A DNA stretch of 64,000 nt. Source: Sabethes cyaneus (lineage: Eukaryota > Arthropoda > Insecta > Diptera > Culicidae). A model generated the notes under the pieces. It saw only the letters and a program-made list of their open reading frames with translations. It did not search any database and was not told the origin of the DNA. The stretch spans positions 144,126,642-144,190,641 of the forward strand of contig NC_071354.1 of NCBI RefSeq assembly GCF_943734655.1, in the 5' to 3' direction. Positions 32,291 to 51,449 of the stretch are shown here, one piece after another (the stretch's first letter is position 1; every line of letters begins with the position of its first letter). A program made the position numbers and the translations under genes.

Positions 32291-33265
32291 CTCGGTTTTC
32301 CGGACAAACTGACGCGGCTGATAAAAGCTACTCTGGAGCGAGTGATGTGCTACATGCGCGTTTCGGGGTCACCTTCGAGTCCTTCCGAATCACGCAGAGC
32401 GTTGCGGCAAGGGGATGGACTGTCCTGTATGTTATTCAATATCACTATTGAAGGTGTGATCCAGCGAGCGAGCATCGAAACGAGAGGAACGATCTTCAGC
32501 AAAAGTAGCCAACTCCCAGCCTTCGCAAACGACCTTGACATCAAAAGGGAGGCTAGGAGAATAGGGTTACAAATCGATGCGTCGAAAACCAAATATATGG
32601 TAAGAAGAGGCTTCAGAGAAAGCAACGTTTGCCTCCAACGGACAGTAACTATTGACGGCGATGAAAGTGGTTGATGAGCTCCTATATTTGGGATCTCTGG
32701 TCTCTGCCGACAATAATACGAGTAAGGAGATCCAAGGACGCATTAAAGCTGGAAATCGGCCCTCTTTTCCTTCCGCAAGACGCTTCGATCAAGGAGCATA
32801 CGCCGCCGCACAAAGCCGATGATGTACAAAACACTAATCAGACCGGTAGTCTCTACGGACTTGAGACAGTAACTGGGCTTACGGAAGACATACGTGCACT
32901 TGCCGGATTTGAACGAAAGGTGTTGCGGACTATTTTTGGCGGAGTACAAACGGAAAGCGGAAAGTGGCGGCGACGTATGAATCACGACCTACAGGCACTA
33001 CTTGGGGAGCTTTCCATCGTACACCTGCCAGACTACGATAAGCCGGTCACGTCGCCAGGATACCGGACGACTGTGTGGTGAAGTTCGTTCGCTTCAAGAA
33101 CCCCACCGGCACCAGAAATAGAGGAGCTCAACGTGCTAGATGGCTCGACCAGGTTGAAGCCGCCTAGCATGTGTCGAGATGCGCAACGAATTGGCTACGA
33201 GTTGTCCAGGACAGAGTACAATGGAGAGGCATTTTTGATACGGCAAGCCACCCCTGCTCTCGGCT
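32290..33265 (+). pseudogene. LINE RT fragment, plus
   Basis: Plus strand: LGFPDKLTRLIKATLERV, RALRQGDGLSCMLFNI (RT fingers/palm), SSQLPAFANDLDI with the active-site box as FAND, then directly GLQIDASKTKYM, so a segment after the box has been deleted. After frameshifts come YLGSLVSADN, SIRRRTKPMMYKTLIRPVV and the Trp-rich end VVQDRVQWRGIFDTA. The element ends with an AGTAGTAATAGTA tail at about 33265. Multiple frameshifts: dead. Confidence 0.8.
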
Positions 33266-36125
33266 GCTAAAGTAGTAATAGTACCTTCCGCTCGGACACG
33301 GCAAGAGCGCGAATGTCTTTCGTGAACAGCGTCACAGCTTCAAGTCCATAAACAACTACTGGTCTGATACAATGTTTGTACATTGTCAGCTTTGTACGGC
33401 GGCTTATGTTTCTTGATCGTTTTGCGAAAGGAACAGTACAGTCAATTTCCCGCTTGAATGCACTGCTGGTCACCAGCGATCCCGGATACACGAATTCTTC
33501 TACCGCTTCTAATTCAACGTCATCAACGGTTACCGTACGTGGGAGGTGCGCGTTTATTTCTTTTGAGCCTCTTCCTTTCATGTATTTGGTCTTCGACGCA
33601 TTTGTTTTTGACCCAATCTTGTTAGACTCCGCTTTTAGTTTAGCGTATATTGCCTCCGCTGTCGTCAAGTTTCTGGTTATGGTATCAAAGTCATCTAGCC
33701 TAGGAGCTGGCTACCCTTGTTGAAAATCGTGCCTTTCGTTTCGATACCCGCTCGTCTGATTACCCCTTCAAGAGCAATGTTGAATAGCATGCAGCCTGAG
33801 CCATTACCTTGTCTCAAGGAGACGCACGAAACGCATCACTCAATCCAATGTAGCACTGATCAATCCCGTCAGTATATCCGGAAAACCGTGTTCGTGCATT
33901 ATCTGCCATGGCTTGTTTCGATCGACTGTATCGTATTCTGCTTATAAATCAATAAAGATGTAATTTGTGGGCACGTTGTACTATCGACATTTCTGCAAGA
34001 TCTGTCGGATGGTAAACATTTGCTCCGGAGAAGCGCGATCCCCATGAACGCCGTATGATAATTGCCTACGAAAACTTGTGCTATCAGTGCCTGCCGGCGC
34101 AATAGGATCTGAGAGAGTACTTTGCAGGCGGCGTGATAGCTGCAATAGTCGAGCTGATCAGCCTTGTGGGACAATGGGACAAACTACTCCTTCCAACCAT
34201 TCCTCCGATAACTTCTCCTTCTCCCAAATCTTGGGAATAACCCGGTGTAGAGCAGTTGCTAGCATTTCTCGGCCATGGTTATAAAGCTCTACCGGTAGAC
34301 GGTCCTTACCAGCGACTTTGTTGGTTTTCTGCAACCCGATTTCCCGTTTGACTTCTTGGAAATTAAGTTCTGGGACTTTACTATCTTCCATGGGCACTGC
34401 TAGGTTAACTTCCGTGCCGCCTCCTTCTGCAACTTCACCATCGACGAAACTGTTTCCACCTATCGACCACCTCGCGTTCGTTTATAATTAGATTCCCTCC
34501 CTCGTCTCTACACATGTCAGACTTCAGAGTGTGGCTCTTAAGAGATTGGTTCACCTTCTCGTAAAACTTGCGCGTATCATTAGCTCGAAATAGTTGTTCC
34601 AATTCTTCACGATCTCTGTCCTCCTTTTGGTGTTTTTACTCTTCAGGATCGTAGTTAACTGGTTTCTTGCTCGTCGGTATTTGGCCAAGTTCTCGTTCGT
34701 GTCAATGCTCAGATAATTTTTCCAAGCAATTTTCTTTCTCTTCACTACTTGTTGCCATTCGCCATCAAATCAATCATTTTGTATTCTCCGGTGCTCTTGA
34801 CCTAGTGCCGCGACCTCTCCGATGACCGAGCGTCCCCAACCGTCTTCGAGGATTGAAGCACCTAACTCTTCGGAAGAAGGCGGTGCCTCATCCAGTATTC
34901 GCACATAGTTTTCGGCAGATTACGGGTTGTCTAGCTACCTGATGTTCAGCCGAGGAGAACGGCTTCGACGTGTCTTGTGGAACGTTGGCAGTTTTGTGCG
35001 AACATATACTGCTACTAGGTGATGGGCAGAGTCGAAACCCGCATCCCGTAGGGAACGTTTATTCATGATATTAGAGAAGAATCAGCCTTCTGTAAGAGCG
35101 TGATCAATCTGGTTCATTGTACTTTGGTAAGGTGATCCCCAGGTGGCTTAGTGGATATCTCTTCGTGGGAAAAAAGGCCTCGGGAGTCTGCGAAGTTTAT
35201 ACAACGTTGGCCGTTATCGTTCGTGTCGGTGTGCAGGCTATGGGGCCCTATTACCGGTCTATACACTTCTTCCCTATCGACCTAGGCGTTCGTATCCCCG
35301 ATGACGACCTTGATGTCCCGTGGTGAGCAGCTGTCGTAAGTTGCCTCCAGCTTCACAGAGAACGCTTCCTTCTCATCCTTCATGTGTGCAGTGCACGTTG
35401 ATGATGCTGTAATTAAACTGCCCTTTCTTTATCCTTAATAGACACATTCTCTCGTTGATCGTCTTCCTATCTCTCACACGATCCTGCATTCTGCCCAACA
35501 CTACAAAGCCCGTTTCCAGTTTGTCGGTAAAACTGGGCCTTTCCGCCACGGATCTTCCAAACCTTCTCTCCAGATCTCCTGCACGATGCCTACGATGCCG
35601 AATTTACGGGGTTCGGGCAGTACTCAGTCAAGCGGTTCGAGCAGCACCCGGTTGCCACCTGCGAAATTTAGCAATCTGCAGTTCCAAGCACCGAGTATCC
35701 ATTCAACGTCCTTGTTTCGTCACCTAGGTCGACGCCGAATATTCCATTCCGTATTATCTTGAATGTTTGTAGTAAAGTAGGTATCGGTAGGCTGCCTTTG
35801 AAGACTCCAGAACTCAAGACTGGGTATAGTGAAAGGTTCGCATGTATACAACAAAGAAAGATACTACTAACGCCATCTCTTATCTCAAGGAAGTTACTAC
35901 TGCTTATAAGCGTTCGTGGCTGGCAAAGAGTGAACATGTACATTCCTTTACCTCTGTTCATTAACTCCTATTCCTACCTCCACGAGGTGCCGGCTGGAGT
36001 ACGCAACTTCGGTTGTCGTATGCTAACAGAAAAGGGGGCACAGTGGCTCCCACCCACATTAAGATGGCAGCCCCATCAGCGGGATAAGGACCTTAGGTTT
36101 ACAACCTACTGTTCCAGAACATAAA
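33266..36125 (-). pseudogene. Nearly full-length EN-RT LINE, minus, degraded
   Basis: Read on the minus strand from about 36120: a 5' leader, remnants of an AP-type endonuclease (about 35750-34950, with pieces matching VIGDTNAQV and VYRPVIGP), a linker (KKIAWKNYLSI, ENLAKYRRARNQ at 34745-34551), then RT N-terminal blocks (EVKREIGLQKTNKVAGKDRL, KIWEKEKLSEEW at 34397-34158). Frameshifted palm sequence follows (33950-33730). The RT C-terminal part is at 33668-33267 (KTNASKTKYM, DDVELEAVEEFVYPGSLV, RRTKLTMYKHCIRPVV, RALAVSERKVL), where it is cut at the junction with the plus-strand LINE tail. Stops and frameshifts throughout. Confidence 0.8.
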
Positions 36126-36179
36126 AAAAGTTACCAAAAATGAAAGAAGAAATCTCTCTGATTGAAGATCGAAGATTGG

Positions 36180-37110
36180 CTCAAACAACGCGAACCTTGA
36201 ACGCGTCATGGGACGCCATGGCCTAGGAGAGATGAGCGAAAACGGGGAGCTGTTTACAAAATTCTGTGATAATAACGACATGGTCATCGGTGGATCGCTC
36301 TTCGGTGGATAAAGTCACGTGGGTCTCCCGCGACGGCCGAACAGAAAACCAAATAGACCACATCTGCATCAGCCGGAAATGGAGAAGGAGCCTTCTTGAT
36401 GTACGCAACAAACGCAGCACTGAAATTGCATCCGGCCATCATCTTGTTATCGCTGAGATACGTCTGCGCGTCGCACGTGTCCAACGACGGGAGGAAAAAG
36501 TTGGATGCCGCTACGACGTCCGCCGATTGGAGAATTCTGAGGTGAAAAGGGCCTTTGTCGAACAACTTGAATCTCGAGCCTCGGAGTTGTCACCTGGTGG
36601 AACCGTCGAAGAGCAATGGACCGGCATCAAGAACGCCTTCATCACGACCAGTGATTAAACCCTCGGCAAAGCGCGCAGCGGGCGGAGGGAGTGGATTTCG
36701 GATGAAACTTGGAGGAAGATCGACGAGCAGAGAGAGGTAAAAACCGGCATTGAGCGAGCGCGGACCAGATCGGCTAAGACAGCTGCCCGTCAACGATACG
36801 CCGAACTGGAGAGGGCTGTTAAACGTGCTTGTAGGCGGGACAAGAGAGCCTGTACTAACTCCCTAGCCGAATAAGGAGAAACCGCCGCCGCCAATGGTGA
36901 TATCCGCTTGTTGTACGATATTTCTCGCCGCCTTAGTGGCACGCGTATTCTTTCGTATTCTGGCTGGTACCACATGGAGGTAGAGATAGGAGTTGCTGTA
37001 TAAGAGGCTAAGGAGCACTATGGGGCTGTACCCATATTATCTAGCCATTCAAATAGGTCTGTGCTTAGGAGAACGAACGAGGGGCTCGCGTAGGACTACG
37101 AATGCTGGTT
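36180..37110 (+). pseudogene. LINE endonuclease C-terminus and linker, plus
   Basis: Plus strand: GELFTKFCDNNDMVIGGSLF, then in another frame KVTWVSRDGRTENQIDHICI (the SPDG/DH region near the end of an AP-like endonuclease), RRSLLDVRNKRS, HHLVIAEIRLRVARVQRRE and REWISDETWRKID. After more frame changes come ARTRSA-, RRDKRA- and YDISRRLSGT-type linker residues up to about 36960. Homologous to the 5' half of the kind of LINE seen in minus orientation next door. RT is missing and the frame is broken. Confidence 0.8.
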
Positions 37111-40087
37111 CAATTCGACAAACGCAAAATTTTAATTTACTATATTAACGCTCTGAACCATTGCAATAAATTTGATACAAGAAGACAAGTTTAAATTTCT
37201 TAAATGCCCGTGTTCTGTATATCAGTTTTATCCGTTTCTTAGAGTTTGTAGTTCGACTAAGAGTTTCATCAGGACACAATCATACTTTTTCTGGTGATTG
37301 GCGCCAATATCGCATTTTAATAAGTTCATGTCACTTGTAGCATTAGTCTATTTTAGGTAACTGGCTTCATACGAATGTTAAATGATTTACAAATTAACAA
37401 ATTAAACGCCCAAAACCTATTTGCGGGTCAGATAGTCTTATTCTTCCTCCTTTTGGAAATTGCTGCATTACGTCGCATGCATCTCTATCAACTCCTTTTT
37501 CACGCAAGACATCAATCTTGAATAAATTCTTGCAGTATGTGGATACAATCGGAAGAAAGGTAGGGTTGGCTTTTCACTTTTTATATCCGTTCACTTTCAG
37601 GACATCAAATTGGACTAGGTTTATCGCGGTCCTAAGAAACAAGCCAATTACGAAGAAAATGTATGAGGATATTTACAGCATTTTGTAGATTTCAGACGAT
37701 TTTCATCATAAATGTATCAACCGCTCCAACGGTTGTTGTCCGAGGATCCGGTCTGCCTGAACTTAATGCCCTATAAGTAAACAATTTTGTAAATGTGTGA
37801 AAACATCCCTGCTTTTCAATTGAGTTTATCGTATCACTATTAAACTAAGCCCAATATGGTGTCCTGAACGTAAAATGTGTGCGAAAAACAGAGCAAGTAT
37901 CCCTTCCTTATATGCGATTATATCAAATTGCTTTAAGCATTTAATCATAGCTACAGTCTTGTTCGTAGATAGGTTTGCATGTTAAGGTTGCTGTTGCTGT
38001 TGCTGTTATTGTTTGGGTGATGATTTAAAACAGCAGATTTTTGTATACAGCGATACAAAGAAATATTTTTTCTATAAATGTCTTTAAATTAAAATTGTAT
38101 AAATTCTTCAGGAGATATTTATTAGGAGTTCCATTTGGAACTCTAGCTGAAATCTGAAAGTTTCGCTTCATTCGGCACTACCAGCAAGCATATTTATAAA
38201 AAAAACTTGCATAAAGCGATTATTGGCATTCATTGGAAGCAACGGGGTCCTTGTTTAGACCAGTTTTGGCGTCATCTTGCTGTCATAATCAGTTCTGTAG
38301 TAATACCCAATCCAATTAAACGCCCAGAGCCAAACGAAAATAATAATTCACTTTTCTCCCAACTGCTAGTATTCATCATGTTTAGGCCACTAAGAACTAA
38401 CCCTCCGAATAGCATATTTGCTTTAGAGTTCCTTGAAATTTTGGAGACTCATTACTTCACGAACTTGCGATCAAGTATGGAAGTACACAAGACTTGAGAA
38501 CACTTCATTACAGCACAACTTCGAGAGGCGGCAACCAGGCGCTTATGATCTTAAGCTACCGAACAGAAGAATCTACGTATGCGTTGCATTGCTACTGATC
38601 AACAACACCTGGCAAACGGCTAAAAATAAAAACTCTGAAATGCGTAAAAGCGGAACACCGGAACAGCAACACAGGTAAAGAACATACTTTCAAGCAGATT
38701 GTTTACCACGCATTGTTTTGTCGGTGTTCTTTTCATGGAAGTAAAAACTGAGTTATGATGAACTTTGAAGGCAATGGTGCTGACAGGCAGGTCACCTTAA
38801 CGATCCACGGTCAAGATTTGCATCTAATGCCACTAAGTGAATCTGTCCCCCAATTTTGATAAGTCGGTTAGTAAAGGAGGATCGATTAAATTTGAATACG
38901 GCTTGAAATAGCACCATGGCAATCGTTATTCGTCCGATCCTATGCCATGCCATGCCATGCCACCCTCGAAGAACCGATTTTTCTCATCAACTCCAAACGG
39001 CACAATGAACCTCGATGATCTTGAATGGGGCTGAGATTTTCTTGCAATGTTTGATTCTGTGAGAACAAACACCTTTCCACCCAAGCCAGCCAGCCTGCCA
39101 GCTATGCTAATTGAGCCGACAAGAGTGCCCCTGAAGTTGGTACAAAGAATGGTCTCGTGGGCAGCTTCCTAATAAACGACATTTTCACAAAACCGACTGA
39201 CAGTCAGTGGCCCGGAATAATGGAAGCCATTGAGCCACCGCCGTTTGCCGATTGTATGGAGTGTATCACAAAAACCGTAATTATGCGGTATGCCAAATTG
39301 TCGAACAGCGTTGTCTGAAGGTTGCTCTAGGTTCTGGTAGATGGTTTTCCTCCTTTATTCGTCTGTTATGCTCGCCATTAACACGATGAGATAGTTTAAG
39401 GTTTTCTTGCTTCTTGGAGCGGTTTACCGTAAAACAAATTGTGCACATTTGCATGGTTGTGCGATACGGGGTGGTGGCCCTGAAGGCCACAAACTGCGCC
39501 ACATGAGCTCCCGTTAGGCCCCTGTTGGGTGTCAAACCGTTCGTTCGTTTGTAAGTTGCATAATTAATGATTCCGAGCAGCAGAAAATTCTTTGCTTAAG
39601 AAACGTAATGGCTTTTGATTTCTATCAACATACTAATTTTCGTTACTCGTTGCCTTGGACTACGAGTGCCAGGAATGGTGTACAATTAGAGCAACTAACA
39701 ATTAACCTTAATTTAATGCAGTAATGATTGAATGACAGATAAATTTTCCGCACTAAAATGCATTGTTATTCGGTTCTTAGTAGTTATTTCATCCTGTATA
39801 AAATTTAAGATTATAAACTGTGTGGTACCTATTGTGACAAATTTACAAACCATCAACCGTGACGTACTTTGCATTTTAAAAGTGCCTTCTTTGCTTGTCT
39901 TTCCAACCAATTAAAATTAATCAAGCAGTCTTCAGCATGTTTATCATCAATGTTCCTAAAACTGGCGAAAAGATGCTCGAATTACTTACAAAATCAAAGA
40001 AACAGGTATTTATTTATTTATTTAATGTTACTTCATCTGACTACATGAATGGTTTCAATAAAACATTGGTGCTTCCTATATTGTTTA
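37111..40087. other. Gene-free DNA, part with regulatory-like composition
   Basis: No coding region is supported. 37110-38750 is AT-rich and featureless apart from short runs such as GTTGCTGTTGCTGTTGCTGTT near 37986. 38870-39560 is richer in GC and looks non-repetitive, with an ATGCC run at 38941-38961 (CCTATGCCATGCCATGCC) and homeodomain-type TAATTGA. It is a candidate cis-regulatory stretch on composition alone. Confidence 0.45.
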
Positions 40088-46786
<6,699 letters not shown>

Positions 46787-49700
46787 TATGTGGTGATGTT
46801 ACTATTTGTTGGAAAGTACCACCTTTTTTCTACATTATCAGTACTTTAAAAATGTATAATTGATGAACTTTTATTAAATATATCGTTTTTTGCCAAAGCC
46901 TTTTTTTGATCTTGAATGGACCCAACATGATCTTGAATTGGACCTATTTTTGATTTTGAAATGGACCTAAATTAGGATTGTCATAGTTTCTTCCATGTAA
47001 ATGAACAAAATAATAACAAAGAATTTTTTTTAATAGTACAACTATACTACTGTTATTTATTAATAGGACACAAGGTTGAACAGCTTTTACCTTTCTTATA
47101 CTCTGTTAGAAAGGTATGAAAGTCGGTTGAAAAATTTGAAATCGGTCACAGTCACCGAGGGTCATGTTTTTATGTCAGCCCAACAATTGGACAATGTTTC
47201 AGTGACTTGATATGCGTTGTGTATATATCTGTGAGTGACATTTGTATATTGGGAATTTATTATTACCTGTTGTTCAGATATGGTTGAAACGATTTCCACG
47301 TCATAAAAAAATTATGTCGCCTATTAGTTTCAAAAATTTAAACCATTCATTAAAAATATGTAATATAACTTGTATTAAACGTAGTTTATCAAGTACAGTG
47401 GGGTTCGAGTTTTTATTTAGTGACTACATATTTCGAAAGGTCAGACTTTTACTGACGTAGGACTACGTCTTACTGCAAAGCATCTAAAGGTTTGCGATAG
47501 CCCCTGTCGAACGTTTTGAATATAAAACCGTTGCAATCGTGAAAAATTCGTTAATTAGTGGTAATTATTCAATTTTTCACACATTTATATGCAATTTTTT
47601 CAGTTGAAAAGTTGGTCTAGATTTTGCCACGGTTTCGATTTTGGCAACATAGGTGACACGCATTTGTTGTCAAATTCGAAATCATACTGTAAATGGTGCT
47701 TGAAAAAATTAGACTTTGTAATTCTACTAGGTTTAAAGGTAAGGTTAGATACTAGGTTTTAATTTTAAATGATAGTCGAAGAAGAACTGTACCAGATAGA
47801 AAATAGGAAGTTTCAAACATGAATATCTTAGATCTCAAAGTCACTCAATTTCGGTGGACAAGGAGGTATTAATTTTGTCACAAGTCAGAGGGGAGAGGTG
47901 CTTAAAGAAAACTTTACATCCCCCAAGAAAAAAATCAGAGGGGTTGTGTATAAGATACGACCACGGATGACGTAGTAGAACGTTAGTCCGGTTGCATGAT
48001 TTTGAATATTTTACTAAACTGATTTTTAATCTATCTGTCAATCGACTAAAAGGTGATGTGAAGTCAACCTGCTTGCTTATCGGCGGAATATAAGGCATTT
48101 GCAAAATATTTTTTAAGTTTTTGTCACCCCCCCCCCTTTGGAAATTGGCTTGAAAAATCGGGAGGCTAAAAAAATTTGTAGGATATGAGTATAAAAACAA
48201 TTGTCCGTGGACTCGGACTCTACAGCCTGAAAAACTCGAAAAATGAGTGTACTTAACACTTCTAGCACGAAACAGAAATGGAAATTCGAATTCGGAGTTT
48301 ATTTGTCCATGAAAAAAATTTTGATTCCAATCATTTTTACGATGTTGCCTGTAGATAGTTAAGCAGGGATAACCACTTTAACTAGAGTTTGGAATATTAG
48401 CTTCGTAACTCAATTCGAAGTTCCAATATTAGAGTTTCCTATACAATAGCGCTATATATAAATCTTCAGAATTGTATTCTCAAATAACTTGTTTCATTCT
48501 TCTGTGCATTATTTTTAATGATACAAGAATTGTCCCGTTTAGCATCATTTGGGAATTTTTTTACATAGGGCGAACAAATTGGGAAAATATTACTCTACTT
48601 AAATAGATTACTTATATAGATTATATAGATTACACTTTTGCTTCGTGCTAAAACAAATACGTAAAATCCAATTGAAAAATTTAAGTGTAACTGGTTTTGT
48701 GCTAAATGCAAATGAAGCAAAAATAGCTCTTTTTTAAGGGGCATAGTACCTTTTACACCATATTTTTTGCCTAATTTCAAATAATTTTTTCTCGATAACG
48801 CGAAAGGCAAATTGAATCGGGTTTTTGCATTCGAAACATTGCATTTTATACTAATATTTGCAATTTTGTTTTCATAAGGGAACCTCTTCCCATTGCCCCT
48901 ACGGCTCCTTGAAGATAGTCGTTCAAAAAAACCATGAATTGCGGTACCATGGATTGGCGCTGGGGGCTTATCCGCATTGAAAAATTCCAAAACGACATGA
49001 AAGAACATTAAATTATCTCGTGTTTGATCCATCCTTTTTTAGAATTCGAACACATAACAAAATGGCGGACATTGTCCCCTTAACAGAAGGCAGTTAGTAT
49101 CCCTCTTATCTTTTGATCCATCTTATCTTTTAATCAATGATGGTTAAAATTATTGTACAATACTGAGAATAAATTAAGTTTATATTGTTTTAAGCATAAA
49201 ATGACATATGTTAGCTAACTAATTAGGAAGACCTTTTAGTTTCAAAACTAGAGGCTACAATGTACAAGCACTATGAAGCAACTACGAAAAAGGATGAGTG
49301 ATAGTTAGTTTTATCAATATAATTACGTTTTTATTTAGGCTATAAATCAAGCCTACTTTCAATATCCCGTGCTTATAGATTAATTATAAACGGAAATACT
49401 ATAGTAACAACAAGCAGTTTTATGGAATATACAACGGCGTGTTCGTTAGTGGTAGGCAATGATAGCTACCGCCAGTGATGTCTCGGAGCGCAAAACTAGG
49501 TCCATTCTAAAATCAATACTAGGTCCATTCAAGATCAAAAAAGGGGGTTAACATTTTTAAGGAATTTGAAGATTTTACTGGTTTTACTGAACTTTTAAAT
49601 ACCTAAATTGAAATTACACATATTTTAGCATCATTTTAAGAGTATTGTTTTATTTCAAACCAGAAGGGTTCCGGGTAGTAACAGTTTGAAAATACTCTAT

Positions 49701-49929
49701 GGTGACTGCCAAAACGCTGAAAAACAGCTACTTTTAAATAAGCGGCAATAAAGTGGTTTTGGCTATAATTTTAATTTAATTTTGGTATATTTACGTTCAG
49801 AAATGATTAAAGATAAACATAAAAGCTAAATACAGTACAAAGACTTGATAATTATATCCTAAAATTCTTATTTAAAAATAGGTCCATTCAAGATCAGAAT
49901 TCGACTAGGTCCATTTCAAAATCATTCAC
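46787..49929. repeat. Region with inverted GATCTTGAATGGACC end motifs
   Basis: Three forward copies of a motif like GAT(C/T)TTGAA(A)TGGACC lie at 46908-46970. Four inverted copies lie at about 49494-49537 and 49881-49923. The outermost matching pair (46902-46922 and 49522-49542) agrees over about 21 bases. This resembles a transposon of 2.6-3.0 kb with repeated subterminal binding sites. The interior has no recognisable transposase; it does hold short segments of dispersed-repeat character (for example ACCTTTCTTATACTCTGTTAGAAAGGTA at 47092-47119). Boundaries are uncertain. Confidence 0.4.
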
Positions 49930-51431
49930 CCTAATAATTTATTATATAATAATCAATTTGGATTTAGGACAGGTTCTAGTAAGGAAACAGCTTGTATAGA
50001 ATCAGTTGATGATATCTTGAATGCGTTTGATTCAAAAAAAATCGTCGGCGGATTGTTTATCGATTTACGTAAAGCATTCGATACGATAAATCATGCCATA
50101 CTTCTATCCAAACTCGAATTATTGGGAATAAGAGGTCAAGGGGGAGATCTTATTAAAAGTTACCTGAGCTGTGGATTCCAATTTGTTGAAGTATGTAATG
50201 AACGTAGTACCTTGAGATCAATTACAGTAGGTGTACCTCAGGGTAGCGGTTTAGGCCCTTTACTATTTTTACTGTATATCAATGATATGGGGAAACTTCC
50301 TTTAAAAGGTAAACTAAGATTATTTGCCGATGACACAGCATGCTTTTATACCGGTAAGGATGTGCCGTCAATTCAAGTTCCTATGCAGTCGAATCTTATA
50401 ATTCTTGATGACTATTTCAAGCAAAACGAATTGTCTATGAACATTGAAAAGACCAAAGTGATTGTATTTAAATCACCAAGAAATCCAGCTTCTACTAATG
50501 TACACCTGACCCTTGGACATGCTCCACTTCTACAGGTTACTGAATACAAATACCTTGGGTTAATATTAGATGAAACTTTATCCTGGCGCTCACACATAAA
50601 TCGTCTAACTAAAAGCTTATCTCCGGTTTGTGGTCTGCTCCGTAAATTATCTTATTTCGTACCTACTAAAATTCTCTTGAACATTTATTACGCCCATATA
50701 CACTCTAAACTTCAATATTTAATTAGTGTATGGGGATCTGCACCTAAAACGGTCATTCAGAGACTGGTTGTTCTCCAAACTCGAGCTTTAAGATCCGTAT
50801 ATAAGTTGCCATATACTTTTTCCAGAACGCTACTTTACACAGAAAAAGCTAACAGCATCTTACCCGTACAAGCATTGCATGATTTCAGAAAAATAGTATA
50901 TATATTTAAAATAACTAGGTTGCGAGGTGTACATTCTAATAAAGAACTTAGAAGACAAAATCATTCCCACAATACTAGGCGATCTAACAATTTTGCGTTA
51001 CATCGAATAAGGACCGAATATGGCAGAAAGAGGATAACGTATGATGGAACCTTAATGTTTAACAACCTTCCTGCTGATTTGAAAAATTCACCTAATATAA
51101 AGTTATTTTTGCAAAGATTAAAAAAGCACTTTTGCGATAGTTTAACGCGTTACTTTTCCTAGAATATTTTGAGTAGTTAATAAAAGGAATCAGAGATGCC
51201 ATACTTCAAAAAATCATTGGCCAACCCTTCAAAGAACATAATGTTCACTGGGTTAGCTAGTAGGAATATTTTCTCATTGTAAACACGATAAATTTGTAAA
51301 TTCACTGAAAAGATAAGTAGGTTTTTTATGCCTTCGGGAGAAGCGACATTCAAAGAAGTTGCACTCCCAAAGGCTTTTCCCTACTTCAGTATACGCAATA
51401 AAATATTCAATCGAAAATAAAAAAAAAAAAT
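49930..51431 (+). mobile_element. 5'-truncated CR1/Jockey-group LINE with poly(A) tail
   Basis: It starts in the RT domain (NQFGFRTGSSKETA at about 49951) and has an open frame to the stop at 51162. About 240 bp of 3' UTR follow, containing a CCTTCGGGAG...CTCCCAAAGG stem, then AATAAAATATT and a run of A at 51419-51430. Immediately after the A run, 22 bp repeat the sequence at 46764-46785. The left end abuts the GGTCCATTTCAAAATC motif, so the endonuclease and ORF1 are missing. Confidence 0.8.
50017..51162 (+). CDS. LINE reverse transcriptase, uninterrupted C-terminal 381+ residues
   Basis: RNA-dependent DNA polymerase part of a non-LTR retrotransposon; it would copy LINE RNA at a nicked target. 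From the Met at 50017 the RT motifs are all visible: LFIDLRKAFDTINH (first catalytic Asp), GVPQGSGLGPLLFLLYIND, RLFADDTACFY (intact FADD), LSMNIEKTKV, EYKYLGLILDETLSW, then the thumb and C-terminal region LRKLSYFVP, LQYLISVWGS, RALRSVYKLPY and HNTRRSNNFALHRIRTE. The frame continues upstream of the Met to about 49930, so the protein is truncated by insertion, not by mutation. No stop or frameshift in over 1.2 kb suggests a young insertion, unlike every other LINE in the window. It lacks an endonuclease and so is not autonomous. Confidence 0.88.
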   Translation: MNAFDSKKIVGGLFIDLRKAFDTINHAILLSKLELLGIRGQGGDLIKSYLSCGFQFVEVCNERSTLRSITVGVPQGSGLGPLLFLLYINDMGKLPLKGKLRLFADDTACFYTGKDVPSIQVPMQSNLIILDDYFKQNELSMNIEKTKVIVFKSPRNPASTNVHLTLGHAPLLQVTEYKYLGLILDETLSWRSHINRLTKSLSPVCGLLRKLSYFVPTKILLNIYYAHIHSKLQYLISVWGSAPKTVIQRLVVLQTRALRSVYKLPYTFSRTLLYTEKANSILPVQALHDFRKIVYIFKITRLRGVHSNKELRRQNHSHNTRRSNNFALHRIRTEYGRKRITYDGTLMFNNLPADLKNSPNIKLFLQRLKKHFCDSLTRYFS

Positions 51432-51449
51432 CCTTTTTTATAGGTATAG

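Noticed and set aside
48595..49032. 145-residue minus-strand reading frame
   Set aside because: AT-rich, no recognised domain, lies within the motif-flanked transposon-like region; length alone is not enough.
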